Part shown: piece by piece, positions 52,876 to 61,677 of the stretch | Position numbering within the stretch: the first letter of the stretch is position 1 | How the letters are laid out: the number at the start of each line of letters is the position of its first letter | Source of the DNA: an uncultured bacterium | GTDB lineage: Bacteria; Planctomycetota; UBA1135; GCA-002686595 | Direction: 5' to 3' | Length of the DNA stretch: 61,677 nucleotides | Assembly: GCA_937896235.1 (NCBI GenBank) | Contig: CALBMX010000094.1 | Span: 1-61,677, forward strand | Position numbers and translations under genes: made by a program | The notes under the pieces: generated by a model | The model's database searches: none | What the model was told of the DNA's origin: nothing | The model's input: the letters and a program-made list of their open reading frames with translations, nothing else

Positions 52876-55002
52876 ATGAAGTTGGCCCCTCGCCTACTTT
52901 GCCTCTCCGCACTCTTCGTCGCTAGCGCTTGTGGGGGAAGCGAGCCTGAACCACACGACCTTCTCACCCTTGCCAAGGGCGGTATTCCGTCTGGATGGAT
53001 CAACAGCGCTAACCAGACCTTCCCAAGGCTCGAGTCCCCAGAGGGTTGGTTGCGCCTGCCGCAATCCATTCCTCCCGACGCTTGGAGGCCAGCGCCATGG
53101 CCCGGTGTGTACCAAGCCGATCTAACCCTACCGGGTCTAGGGAACCCACCGGGCCGGTCGGGCCCGCATGAACTTCGCTCGGACGACAGGGAGCTAGACG
53201 CCAAACCGTTCACGTCGAATTTGCTAGATCTCAATCAGTTCTCAGACGGCGACTTTGTGGCAATTGGCGACGAGCTGTTTCTGGTCGACAGGAAAGGGGA
53301 GCTCGTGAAACACGCGCTGGAATACGTCGCATGGATTGAGCGCGGAGCTCGCGAAGAAGGCCGTGTGCACTTGCCGGGGGTGACCTGTGATGGAGCCCTG
53401 CTTCTTCCTGGAGAGCAGCTCTCTATGGAGTTGCCATCACTAGGCGAGGATGGTGCGGCGTTGATTTTTGGTGCCGCCGCATACGGCAGCCCGAGATCTT
53501 CAGCAGGAGATCCGCGCGCCCTGTCGCTCTTGATCGAGGCGGGCGGGAAGGTCGTGTTCGAGAAACTCTTGATGCAGGGGCTCTACTGCCTGGCCGAGCC
53601 CATGCGCATTCCGCTTCCGGAGTTCGCAGGCGGCAGGATTTCGTTTCGAGTAGACGGAGGGGCAGGCCTTGCACTCATTCAAAATCCAGTCCTCCGGCCA
53701 TTGGGTAAGAGCCCGGAATCGGCTCCGCCTAGAAATGACCTCGTCATCTTTCTAGCGGACACGTTTCGCGCAGATAACTTGGCGTTGTGGGGTGGCGATC
53801 CAAACCTCGCGCCCAACATGAACGCTTTCGCCGAAGGAGCATGGGCCTACGTGGATGCGCATGCACCGGCGTCTTGGACTCTTCCCTCCCAGGCCGCGCT
53901 CTTGTCTGGTGTGTATTCTCCACAAATAGGCGTGATCGGCTCTAAATGGAAAATACCACCCCATTTCGAGACTTTGGCAAGGTCTCTAGCTGCGGCCGGA
54001 TTCCGGACGGCTGCCGTGACGGACGGGCTCTTTGTGTCGGAGCGTTATGGGATGGACCAGGGGTTCGAGGTGTTTTTGGAGAGCGAGGCGCACGCCGACT
54101 TTCAGGAAAAAACGATTCGGCGAGTGCAGTCTCTGTTGGATGCTGACGACGGCCGACCGCTCTTCTTGTTCGTCCAGTCCTACCGTGCGCATACTCCGTA
54201 TTTCGCAAGCCCGAGAGCGATGGCTGAGCACCCAGAGCTGTTTGGCGAGGAGCCTGTTGCAGGTGATTGGGATTTCACCAAGCTCTTTGCGGAAGCTGGA
54301 AATCTAGAAGCGGGGGAGTCCCTCTCCGAGAACCTGGACTCCTTGAGGCGCTTGTACCTGGGTGGAGTTGCGGACTTAGATCACGGGTTTGGAGACTTCT
54401 TGGAGCAGCTAGAAAGCGCTGGCCTTGGCTCTGCGATTGTTCTTCTAACGAGCGATCACGGTGAGGCATTCGGCGAGCACTCCGGGTGGTCGCATGGAAA
54501 CAACGTCTACGAAGAGCAGGTCGGCATCCCGCTGATCCTGCACGTCCCTGGCTTTCCGGCCGAGGTTCGCACTGGTCCACGCAGCTTGGTCGATGTCGCC
54601 AAGACGTTCGCGGAGTTCGCCTCTTCGGATGGAAGTGAGCTGTGGGTGGGGCGCTCGTTGCGCTCCGAGGGAGCAGCCTCCCCCGTTTTTTCCTTTGAGA
54701 GCCCGGCCGAGAATAATGGAACCAGTCCGTCGGAATTCGCAATCTATGACGGCCACCAGAAGGTCATGGGATCCATGGTTGGGTTCGAGATAAGTCCCGA
54801 GCCAAGCCACGCCTTCCAGCTCTCCAATGACCCCTATGAGCTGCTCGACGAAGCGGCGACCGGGACGTGGCCGAGGGAGTTGATCGAGCGCTGGCGTGCC
54901 GAGCTAGATCGCGCGACTTTGGCGGTTGCCAAGCCCAGTCCCCTGACTCTGACCGAGGCTGAGCTGGCCGAGTTCAAGGCGATGGGCTATTTCGGGGAGT
55001 AG
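52876..55002 (+). CDS. Sulfatase-like (alkaline-phosphatase superfamily) lipoprotein
   Basis: The 708-residue protein has a lipobox (VASACG) after the ATG at 52876. The N-terminal third is beta-rich. The hydrolase domain starts at about 293 with DLVIFLADTFRADNL (metal site) and continues with ASWTLPSQAALLSG, where formylglycine sulfatases have CxPxR; here Thr takes the Cys place and Gln the Arg place. LTSDHGEAFGEH gives the other metal ligands. Thr as nucleophile is known in phosphotransferases of this superfamily. A phosphoesterase or phosphotransferase is therefore as likely as a sulfatase. Confidence 0.83.
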   Translation: MKLAPRLLCLSALFVASACGGSEPEPHDLLTLAKGGIPSGWINSANQTFPRLESPEGWLRLPQSIPPDAWRPAPWPGVYQADLTLPGLGNPPGRSGPHELRSDDRELDAKPFTSNLLDLNQFSDGDFVAIGDELFLVDRKGELVKHALEYVAWIERGAREEGRVHLPGVTCDGALLLPGEQLSMELPSLGEDGAALIFGAAAYGSPRSSAGDPRALSLLIEAGGKVVFEKLLMQGLYCLAEPMRIPLPEFAGGRISFRVDGGAGLALIQNPVLRPLGKSPESAPPRNDLVIFLADTFRADNLALWGGDPNLAPNMNAFAEGAWAYVDAHAPASWTLPSQAALLSGVYSPQIGVIGSKWKIPPHFETLARSLAAAGFRTAAVTDGLFVSERYGMDQGFEVFLESEAHADFQEKTIRRVQSLLDADDGRPLFLFVQSYRAHTPYFASPRAMAEHPELFGEEPVAGDWDFTKLFAEAGNLEAGESLSENLDSLRRLYLGGVADLDHGFGDFLEQLESAGLGSAIVLLTSDHGEAFGEHSGWSHGNNVYEEQVGIPLILHVPGFPAEVRTGPRSLVDVAKTFAEFASSDGSELWVGRSLRSEGAASPVFSFESPAENNGTSPSEFAIYDGHQKVMGSMVGFEISPEPSHAFQLSNDPYELLDEAATGTWPRELIERWRAELDRATLAVAKPSPLTLTEAELAEFKAMGYFGE

Positions 55003-55072
55003 TCTGCCCAGCTTTTCCCACTCTTCCGTAGACGGGAGGTTAGAATGGTTGGGCCCAATCCCGGAGACAGCT

Positions 55073-55570
55073 ATGACCATGACAATTACACCCGAGATGA
55101 CGATGGAAGTCATCCTCGAAGCGTTCCCCTCTGCTCGCCGCGCACTGTTTCAGCGCTATCACATCGGCGGTTGCACCTCGTGCGCCTATGAGCCCTCGGA
55201 TACGCTGGCGGAGGTCTGTAAGAACAAGAACATCCTCGATGTAAACGAGGTGATCGGGCACGTTGTTCTATCTGAGGAGCTAGATGCAAAGCTTCAGATC
55301 GAAGCGAGCGAAGTTCGCGCGTGGATTGCGGACGGCCGTGACTTCACCTTCATGGATGTACGCACCGACGAAGAGCGGGGGGCGGACGTTGTGGCTGAGG
55401 CCGAGGTTTTGGAGTTCGCACGCTCTTCCGAGTACCTCGCTATGGACAAGAGTCGGCTTTTCGTATTTGCAGATAACGACGGCGGTAAAGCGCTGGACGT
55501 GGCGTCGTATTTCGTCGGTCACGGATTCACCGACATCCGCGTTTTGCGGGGCGGAACGGCGGCTTGGTAA
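55073..55570 (+). CDS. Cys-less rhodanese fused to a redox-disulfide-type N-terminal domain
   Basis: The 165-residue protein starts with a DUF1858/ScdA-N-like segment, ALFQRYHIGGCTSCAYEPSDTLAE, with a CTSC pair. A rhodanese domain follows (FMDVRTDEER, RLFVFADNDGGKALDVASYF, RVLRGGTAAW). The active-site loop that normally contains Cys reads ADNDGG, so sulfur transfer is not expected. GGAG-like bases precede the ATG at 55073. It is 4 bp from the convergent pseudopilin gene. A redox or metal-binding sensor is possible. Confidence 0.82.
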   Translation: MTMTITPEMTMEVILEAFPSARRALFQRYHIGGCTSCAYEPSDTLAEVCKNKNILDVNEVIGHVVLSEELDAKLQIEASEVRAWIADGRDFTFMDVRTDEERGADVVAEAEVLEFARSSEYLAMDKSRLFVFADNDGGKALDVASYFVGHGFTDIRVLRGGTAAW

Positions 55571-55574
55571 CGGT

Positions 55575-56090
55575 CTAGTAGCCGTCGTCGACAAACCCGC
55601 TCGTCGAGTCCGGGATGGTCACTATCCCGGTTGGGCGCTTCGCGACGAGGTGACGGACCTCGTCTTCGAAGTGAAGTGTGCACTCAAGTGCGCTTGAAAT
55701 CTCTCCACTCGCAGAGAAGACCAGGGTGTTGCCGCTACTCAGCACAAGGTCGCGAATCACGAGACCTTCAAAAACACCGTCTTTCGAGTACTGGCGTACG
55801 AATGGTCGGGCTGTGCGTGGGTCGGAGATTGGCTCGCCTTGACTGTCGACGACCTCGTACCCGTCGCCGTCCTCGAAAAAACGCATGAAGAGCGTTTGTC
55901 CCGAATAGGCGGCCCGGTTTTGGGCGGCACGTAGATCTTGGGCGAGAAGGCAGGCTCCATTTTCTGCCGTAAGGCCGCCCTCGAAATACATCGGTACCGC
56001 GACGGCTGCAAGAAACGAGATGCCCACCAGCCATAGAATCAGCCCTGTAAGCGAGAATCCGCTAGAGGGTTTAGGGGGAGCAGTTGGCAC
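55575..56090 (-). CDS. Type II secretion/type IV pilus pseudopilin, GspH-like
   Basis: The 171-residue protein has a pilin-like N-terminus after a short leader: GFSLTGLILWLVGISFLAAVAVP, with G-F at the prepilin peptidase site but Gly in place of the conserved Glu5. LLAQDLRAAQNRAAYSGQ is typical of GspH. The C-terminal half is beta-rich. It is 19 bp after a GspG-like gene. Minor pseudopilin of a secretion or pilus system is the best call; no other such genes are here. Confidence 0.75.
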   Translation of the reverse strand: MPTAPPKPSSGFSLTGLILWLVGISFLAAVAVPMYFEGGLTAENGACLLAQDLRAAQNRAAYSGQTLFMRFFEDGDGYEVVDSQGEPISDPRTARPFVRQYSKDGVFEGLVIRDLVLSSGNTLVFSASGEISSALECTLHFEDEVRHLVAKRPTGIVTIPDSTSGFVDDGY

Positions 56091-56109
56091 CGGTGGTGTG
56101 TGTTTAGAC

Positions 56110-56697
56110 CTAGAGGTCGAAGTACTGGACGCCCGTTAGGACGGAAACGCCCTCGCAGTTCGCAATGATTTCACCCGTCGCGGGCCGGTAGATCCAGCCC
56201 GTAGTGCCTGTGGGCTCGGCGGGAAAGTCTTGATCATCCGCCAATAGCCAGACTGTGTCGAGCCCGTTGACTGGGTTCTTGATCATGCCGGTTTCGAGAT
56301 ACGGCCCAAATGGGTAGGAGCCCGGGTCGGTAGGGCTTGTGCGGCCCCATTCGGTGCTTCCAAACAACATTTGGCGTCGAAAGTCGGTGCCGGAAATGGA
56401 ACCGTGTAGCCAGGCACCTCTTTGTCCATAGGCGTAGCCGGGATAAACCTTGTGGTCGGCCCGGTAGCTTTCAATGACATCCCGATAGTTCCCCATTTGG
56501 TACTGCAGCTGCGTGACCTGGGCCATGCCAACCATGTCGGTTTTAGGCACATCCAGCTCGGGTACAGCCATGACACCCACTACACCGGCGACGATGGCAA
56601 CAAGTGCGTATTCAATGGGACGGACTCGCTCTCTATCGTTCTTCGGCGAGGGAGTCGGCAGGGTGGGATCCGTGGGGTTTGTACTGTCTGGCTGCAT
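56110..56697 (-). CDS. GspG-like pseudopilin-related protein
   Basis: The 195-residue protein has a Pro/Thr-rich leader of about 25 residues, then RPIEYALVAIVAGVVGVMAVPEL, a pilin-like hydrophobic helix without a canonical G-F cleavage site. The rest resembles GspG: QLQYQMGNYRDVIESYRADHKVYP, FGPYLETGMIKNPVNG and a C-terminal WIYRPATGEI. ATG at 56697 was taken because upstream codons carry no leader. It is likely co-transcribed with the GspH-like gene. Confidence 0.78.
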   Translation of the reverse strand: MQPDSTNPTDPTLPTPSPKNDRERVRPIEYALVAIVAGVVGVMAVPELDVPKTDMVGMAQVTQLQYQMGNYRDVIESYRADHKVYPGYAYGQRGAWLHGSISGTDFRRQMLFGSTEWGRTSPTDPGSYPFGPYLETGMIKNPVNGLDTVWLLADDQDFPAEPTGTTGWIYRPATGEIIANCEGVSVLTGVQYFDL

Positions 56698-56995
56698 AGC
56701 GAAAAGAGTTCCGGTGAGGGTGGTTCCGGAATACCTTTCGACAGCAGCAAGAGAACTCTTGAGGTTCCCGAGGCAATGGATGGACAGAAATGAGGTGAAA
56801 AGGAACCCAGGATCCACCTGCCCCCTCCAGGCAAAGAGCTACGGACCCCCTCCAGGTTCCGAATCCCGCCGGAGCGGGCAACGCGTCAGGGTGGATCCTG
56901 GGCACAAAGAAGACGCGCGGGAGCGCTGGTGGTGACACTTGCTCTTGGAATTCGCATCAAAATCGGTCACTATCGGCTCTGTGTTGAACCAATGC

Positions 56996-58141
56996 ATGAA
57001 TGTTGTACTGCCCACTTTGCTGGGTGCTCGCCCGCAAGACTCTGAAATTGCGACATCTACCCCGCAAGACGGATACATGGATGGGAGCGTCGTTTGGGCG
57101 CGTAACCTCCTCGAGGGGATCCACCCGAACGTCTGGGTGCAAGCAGCCGTCTCGATTGCCGTTTTCCTGGTGCTGGCAAAGGTTTTTGACGCAGTGCTTA
57201 GTTTCGGCTTCAAACGGTTTACCACGAAGACGAAGACACTGCTCGACGACCACCTGTCGGAGCTGCTGCACAAGCCGTTGATTCAGAGCTTCGCACTCTT
57301 CGGGGTGCTCGTAACGACCGCTCTACTAGAGCCGCCAGGGAGTGCCACGAGCTGGGTTACTCGGCTGGCGACGAGCTTGATCATGACGAGCTGGATCGTG
57401 TTTTTCATGCGCGCCTCGCGAAGCTTTCTTCGTGCGGCCAGTAAAGAGGATGCGCGCTTCCAAATCATCGAGCCAAGGACCTTCCCGCTCTTTAGCAACC
57501 TTGCGACCGTCGTGATTTTGGCGATAGGCGCTTGGTGCCTGATCAACCTCTGGGGGGCCGACATGACGGGCTGGCTGGCCTCTGCCGGGGTGGTTGGCAT
57601 CGCCGTTGGTTTCGCAGCGCAGGACACCCTCTCCAACTTGTTCGCAGGGGTCTTTGTCATAGCCGACGCGCCGTTTGTAGTGGGGGACTACATCGTCTTA
57701 GATACGGGCGATCGCGGTTGCGTTGTGCACATCGGCCTGCGATCGACGCGCTTGATGACCCGCGATGATGTCGAGATTACGATTCCGAACTCGGTGATCG
57801 GCAGCGGGCGCATAACAAATCAGAGTAGCGGCAGCGCGAAAAGCATGCGGGTCAAGGTGCCCGTTCAAGTTGCCTACGGCAGTGACGTCGACGATCTTCG
57901 TGCGATTCTAATGGGCATCGCAGCGGACGAGCCCTTAGCCTTGTCGGATCCAGAGCCTCGCGTTCGCTTCCGGAAGTTGTCTGACTCTGGGTTGGATTTT
58001 GATTTGATGGTTTGGATAGCGGATCCCTCGTTGCGAGGTCGTGCCGTTGACGCACTGAACACCGCGATCTACAAGCGACTTGCGGAGGCGGGGATCGAGA
58101 TCCCATACCCGAAAATGGACTTGTATATGCGGAAGGAGTGA
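56996..58141 (+). CDS. mscS: MscS-family mechanosensitive channel
   Basis: MscS channels open under membrane tension and release solutes. The 381-residue protein has several N-terminal membrane helices, the pore helix and adjoining strand VGIAVGFAAQDTLSNLFAGVFV near residue 205, FVVGDYI and the beta domain TRDDVEITIPNSVIGSGRITN. The C-terminal alpha-beta domain is complete. ATG at 56996 is preferred; a TTG at 56939 would add 19 residues. The gene is divergent from the pseudopilins. Confidence 0.92.
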   Translation: MNVVLPTLLGARPQDSEIATSTPQDGYMDGSVVWARNLLEGIHPNVWVQAAVSIAVFLVLAKVFDAVLSFGFKRFTTKTKTLLDDHLSELLHKPLIQSFALFGVLVTTALLEPPGSATSWVTRLATSLIMTSWIVFFMRASRSFLRAASKEDARFQIIEPRTFPLFSNLATVVILAIGAWCLINLWGADMTGWLASAGVVGIAVGFAAQDTLSNLFAGVFVIADAPFVVGDYIVLDTGDRGCVVHIGLRSTRLMTRDDVEITIPNSVIGSGRITNQSSGSAKSMRVKVPVQVAYGSDVDDLRAILMGIAADEPLALSDPEPRVRFRKLSDSGLDFDLMVWIADPSLRGRAVDALNTAIYKRLAEAGIEIPYPKMDLYMRKE

Positions 58142-58170
58142 GGAGGGCCAGCGGGCTGGCTCCTTGTTTC
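58142..58170 (+). terminator. Probable terminator after mscS
   Basis: GCCAGC pairs with GCTGGC across two bases, with flanking GGAG/CTCC pairing after a bulge, and TTGTTTC follows. It begins right after the mscS stop. The stem is GC-rich and the T-run moderate. Confidence 0.5.
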
Positions 58171-58580
58171 TAGAACCACCTCCTCCCCCGCCCGGGTGGG
58201 ATACAGACGCGCGGAAAACGCGGTTGGTTTCACGTGCTGTGGGGAAAATGTCAAGGGTTGCAATCTTCGGTTCCCGCATAAGCGGTCTTGCGCGGGTCGG
58301 GAATCGGAGCGAGCCTCATGGGAGCGCTCCAATGCCTCGAGGCGACTCCTGGCCAAATGCCATCAACCCCGCAGGCTTGGCTGGGGCAGCTCGCACTGTT
58401 TATGTTGTTCCCTGAAACGAAATGGGCGAGCCCTCCATGAGCCCGCAATATGGCTCTGTCGCTTAGGCTATTGATTCTGGAATGCTAAGTGGCCACGTTC
58501 GCACCTTGTTGCTTCGGTCGCGGCGCGGCTCCACCCCCTAAAAATGTTCCGCCCAGTCGGACGACCCAAAGGCCAAAGAA
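58171..58580. other. Non-coding gap before the S9 peptidase gene
   Basis: About 410 bp without a credible gene. I see no tRNA, riboswitch or strong repeat. The promoter of the peptidase gene should lie near its right end. Confidence 0.5.
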
Positions 58581-61500
58581 ATGAATGTAGTCCACTGCCT
58601 GGTAGCTTTTGCCTTCATGGGCCTGTGCAGCTCAACACTGTTCGCTCAAGATGACCTGGGGAGAGTCGCGTTGGAGCACGCTGACTACGACAAGTGGAAC
58701 TCGGTCCGCCAGGATGCAATGTCGCAGAATGGCGAGTGGATCGTTTTTACGGTTCGCCCCGTCCAAGGGCAAAGCCTGATGACTATCCGCGAGCTGGGGT
58801 CGCAAAAGGAGTTCACAGTTCCCGGTGGTTCCGGTGCGCGCTTCACCTATGACAATCGGTTGGCGGCCTACCTCGTTCAGCCCGATCCCGAGCTGATCAA
58901 GAGGTTGAAAGAGGATAAGGAAGACCAGCTACCGAAACCCAAGCTGGAGATCCTCGATCTCACGAGTGGTCGTATCGTTACGATCGACAATGTTCGCTCG
59001 TTCCGTTTTGCCGAGGAGGACTCGGATTGGATCACCTACACACCCGAGGCAGAGTCCGGTGAGGCAGTGGCGCACGCAGGGGAATCTGAAATCGAAGAGG
59101 TCTATCTAGTCGGCGAGAACGGCCTCACGAGAGCAGCCAAGGAAGAGCTTGCAGCTCCGGAGGTCGCAGTCGAGACCAAAGAGGCGGGGACCAAGAAAAA
59201 AGAGACTGAAAAGGACGACAAGGATCTCGGCAGCACCGTGGTCTTGCGCAGCCTTGCAACGGGAATCGAGCGCCGCTTCCCCAATATCACTTCGCACGAG
59301 TTCAGCAAGAGAGGGGCGCGCCTTGCATTTGCTGCCTCTGCTAAAGATGCCAGCGCCGACGGTGTTTTTCTGTTAGATCTCGCGGGGAGCGAACTCTCGC
59401 AAGTCATCGCTGGGCGCGGCGCATACCACTCCTTAAGTTTTAGCGAAGACGAAACACAGCTCGTCTTCCTGTCGGATCGGGACGACGTTGGACCCGAAAA
59501 GGCAAGCCTGTCCATGTACCTTTGGACGGACGGGCAAGTCGAAGCCGTGAAGATTTTGGACGAGTCGTGGGAGGCTCTTCCCGAGGGCTGGTGGCTAGCC
59601 TCGAAGGGCCCGAGCTTTACCGAAGACGGCCGGCGCATTCTCTTTGAGACACAGCCTCGGCCAGAAGATGCTGGCAAAACGAAGGAGCAGCTGGAGAAGG
59701 AGAAGAAGGATGCAGCCAAGGACCCGCAGGCCAAGCTCGACATCTGGCATTGGGAGGACGGCGCGCTGCAGCCCCAGCAGCTTCTCAACGCAGATCGCGA
59801 GCGAAACCGAAGCTACAGCGCTCTGTTCGATTTGAAGTCCAATAGGGCGATTCAGCTAGCTACAAAAAATTTACCCAACGTGTCCGTTGATAGGCGCGCG
59901 CAGCTCGACATGGCTGTCGGAACCTCATCCTTAAAGTACGAGGTTATGGAATCTTGGGAGTCTCCCGGGTTTAGCGACTCTTACTTGGTCGACCTGCATA
60001 CTGGTGTGGCCACGTTGGTATTGGAAAAGACTCGCTCTCGTGTTTCTCTTTCGCCAGAAGGGAAGTTTCTCACCTGGTGGGATCCCGAGCTCGAGAGCTA
60101 CTTCGCCATGTCTACGGCCGACCGGGTTGTCGTCAACATTACCGATGGCCTGCCGGTCTCATTCGCCAATGAGCTGCACGACACCCCCTCCGCACCGCGC
60201 TCGTATGGAAGCGCGGGGTGGCTTGCCAACGATGCAGCGATCTTGCTCTACGATCGGTTTGACATTTGGCAGGTCGACCCACGAGGTAAGCAGCCCGCGC
60301 GTTGTTTGACGAAAGGCGAAGGTCGGGCCAACCACCTGCGCTATCGCTATGTTCAGCTGGATCAAGAGACGCGCTTTATCGACACAGGCGAACCCCTTTT
60401 CCTGTCGGTGTTTGACGAGTCCACCATGGCGTCCGGATACAGCACGCTCGACGTCAACTCATCCGAGATCGTTCAAAAAATCATGCTTGATGAGCGCTTC
60501 GGTAGCCTGAGAAAAGCAGAGCAGGGAGAGAGGCTTGTGTTGACTAGGCAGACCTTTCGCAAGTACCCAGATCTTTGGGCGACTACGATGGATTTCACAT
60601 CACTCTCGCGCCTTAGCAACGCCAATCCGGGGCAACGCGATTTCCTTTGGGGAACCGCCGAGCTGATTGCCTATGAAACTACAGATGGCCAGCCGCTTCA
60701 GGGCCTGCTGTTGAAGCCCGACAACTTTGACCCGAGCAAGAAGTACCCGATGATGGTTTCGTTCTACGAGCGCAGCTCAGATCGGCTGCATAGCTATCAG
60801 GCACCTGCCGCAGGCGGCTCGTCGATTAACTACAGCTTTTACGTGAGCCGCGGTTATGTGATCTTCGTGCCAGACATTCCCTACGAGACCGGACACCCCG
60901 GAGAGAGTGCAGCGAACGCCATCCTTCCGGGTATCCAAACCGTTGTCGATTTGGGTTTCATCGATGAGGCACACATCGGCGTTCAAGGCCACAGTTGGGG
61001 CGGCTACCAGATCGCCTATCTGGTCACGATGAGTAACGTGTTTGCCGCAGCTGAAGCGGGCGCTCCCGTCTCGAACATGACAAGCGCCTACGGAGGTATT
61101 CGTTGGGCGTCGGGTATGAGCCGGATGTTCCAATACGAAAAAACACAAAGCCGCATCGGCGGCACCTTGTGGGATTCGCGCGATCTCTACCTCGAAAACT
61201 CACCGGTGTTCTTTGCCGACAACATTGAGACCCCCTTGCTCATCTTGCACAACGACGGCGACGGCGCCGTGCCGTGGTACCAAGGGATTGAGCTGTTTGT
61301 AGCTATGCGACGTCTCTCCAAGCCCGCTTGGATGCTGAACTACAACGGCGAAGGTCACGGTCTCAGCAAGAAGGAAAACCGCCTCGACTTTGCCAAACGC
61401 ATGCAGCAGTTTTTCGATTACCACCTCATGGACGCACCCGCTCCCATGTGGCTCTCCGAGGGCGTGCCCGCCACGCTCAAGGGCGATGAGTTCGGCCTCG

Positions 61501-61677
61501 AGCCGGTGCCCGCCGAAGAGCCAGCCAGCGCCGAAGTTATGCAGATGGAAGTCGAAGAGGAGGCGGAGCCAGTTGAGCAGGTTGCGCCAGTTGAGCCAGT
61601 TGCTCCGGTTGCTCCAGTCACGCCAGTCACGCCAGTCACGCCAGTCACGCCAGTCACGCCAGTCACGCCAGTCACGC
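58581..61677 (+). CDS. Exported S9 prolyl-oligopeptidase-family peptidase (partial, runs off the window)
   Basis: At least 1032 residues are encoded with no stop before the edge. A signal peptide ends near TLFAQ. The first 600 residues are beta-propeller-like with Lys/Glu-rich inserts (near 198-210 and 365-385). The alpha/beta-hydrolase domain carries the nucleophile S805 in GHSWGGY, D894 in HNDGDGAVP and H926 in EGHG. It probably cleaves peptides outside the cytoplasm. After about residue 985 an acidic and Pro/Val/Thr-rich tail begins and is still repeating at the window edge. Confidence 0.88.
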   Translation, partial: MNVVHCLVAFAFMGLCSSTLFAQDDLGRVALEHADYDKWNSVRQDAMSQNGEWIVFTVRPVQGQSLMTIRELGSQKEFTVPGGSGARFTYDNRLAAYLVQPDPELIKRLKEDKEDQLPKPKLEILDLTSGRIVTIDNVRSFRFAEEDSDWITYTPEAESGEAVAHAGESEIEEVYLVGENGLTRAAKEELAAPEVAVETKEAGTKKKETEKDDKDLGSTVVLRSLATGIERRFPNITSHEFSKRGARLAFAASAKDASADGVFLLDLAGSELSQVIAGRGAYHSLSFSEDETQLVFLSDRDDVGPEKASLSMYLWTDGQVEAVKILDESWEALPEGWWLASKGPSFTEDGRRILFETQPRPEDAGKTKEQLEKEKKDAAKDPQAKLDIWHWEDGALQPQQLLNADRERNRSYSALFDLKSNRAIQLATKNLPNVSVDRRAQLDMAVGTSSLKYEVMESWESPGFSDSYLVDLHTGVATLVLEKTRSRVSLSPEGKFLTWWDPELESYFAMSTADRVVVNITDGLPVSFANELHDTPSAPRSYGSAGWLANDAAILLYDRFDIWQVDPRGKQPARCLTKGEGRANHLRYRYVQLDQETRFIDTGEPLFLSVFDESTMASGYSTLDVNSSEIVQKIMLDERFGSLRKAEQGERLVLTRQTFRKYPDLWATTMDFTSLSRLSNANPGQRDFLWGTAELIAYETTDGQPLQGLLLKPDNFDPSKKYPMMVSFYERSSDRLHSYQAPAAGGSSINYSFYVSRGYVIFVPDIPYETGHPGESAANAILPGIQTVVDLGFIDEAHIGVQGHSWGGYQIAYLVTMSNVFAAAEAGAPVSNMTSAYGGIRWASGMSRMFQYEKTQSRIGGTLWDSRDLYLENSPVFFADNIETPLLILHNDGDGAVPWYQGIELFVAMRRLSKPAWMLNYNGEGHGLSKKENRLDFAKRMQQFFDYHLMDAPAPMWLSEGVPATLKGDEFGLEPVPAEEPASAEVMQMEVEEEAEPVEQVAPVEPVAPVAPVTPVTPVTPVTPVTPVTPVT
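61614..61676. repeat. 9-bp tandem repeat at the right edge
   Basis: CCAGTCACG is repeated seven times without change (61614-61676), preceded by degenerate CCAGTTGAG-like units from about 61569. It codes for PVT units in the tail of the S9 peptidase. The window ends within the array, so the true copy number is unknown. Confidence 0.9.

Noticed and set aside
58171..58580. tRNA or riboswitch in the gap before the S9 peptidase
   Set aside because: No cloverleaf, TTCGA-type T-loop with acceptor stem, or known riboswitch core could be found.
61614..61676. Possible CRISPR array
   Set aside because: The units are 9 bp with no spacers and lie in a coding frame; the repeats at 400-545 are likewise simple tandem repeats.

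Overview
The window looks like chromosomal DNA of a member of the Planctomycetota. The pointers are an ECF-type sigma factor beside Ser/Thr kinases fused to SUMF/FGE-like domains, a long ELWxTDGT-repeat secreted protein, many exported proteins with signal peptides or lipoboxes, degenerate pseudopilins, DeoC and RpiB with long N-terminal extensions, and many starts without a clear Shine-Dalgarno. No rRNA, tRNA, CRISPR array, transposase or phage gene was seen. The last gene runs off the right edge inside a tandem repeat.

Layout. 1-551 holds only repeats: a 110-bp MITE-like element, a larger inverted repeat and GC-rich tandem repeats. 552-5067 is a minus-strand run: NAD synthetase, a nitrilase-type amidase, a MoxR ATPase and two unknown proteins. 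5348-8458 is the ELWxTDGT protein, followed by a strong terminator. 8575-13928 holds an exported gluzincin-like protein, a TrkA-C membrane protein, an exported methyltransferase and a short-chain dehydrogenase. 13930-17552 is a tightly packed minus-strand set (mltA, a MOSC protein, two zinc-ribbon membrane proteins) that includes a likely CTG start. 17882-22114 carries a lipoprotein, an atypical transketolase and a lipoprotein metallopeptidase.

22213-27381 is a nucleoside-salvage operon: a cytochrome c-like lipoprotein, deoB, a pyrimidine nucleoside phosphorylase, a CNT transporter and a purine nucleoside phosphorylase. 28048-33348 is a signalling island of an ECF sigma factor and two paralogous kinase-SUMF proteins around a small unknown gene. 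33345-35057 (minus) is deoC and rpiB, both with N-terminal extensions that resemble cargo of sugar-phosphate bacterial microcompartments. With the transketolase, the window encodes a nearly complete route from nucleoside uptake to central sugar phosphates.

36021-51109 is the most striking block. Ten consecutive plus-strand genes encode 11 exported amidohydrolase-superfamily domains. They are packed with overlaps and very short gaps, and only three domains keep the DxHxH metal motif. I see this as a candidate multi-subunit exported amidohydrolase/pseudo-enzyme system. 51362-58141 holds a TrpD-like GT3 protein, an ACT-domain protein, a sulfatase-like lipoprotein, a Cys-less rhodanese, two pseudopilins and an MscS channel. 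58581 to the edge is a partial S9 prolyl-oligopeptidase-type peptidase with a PVT-repeat tail.
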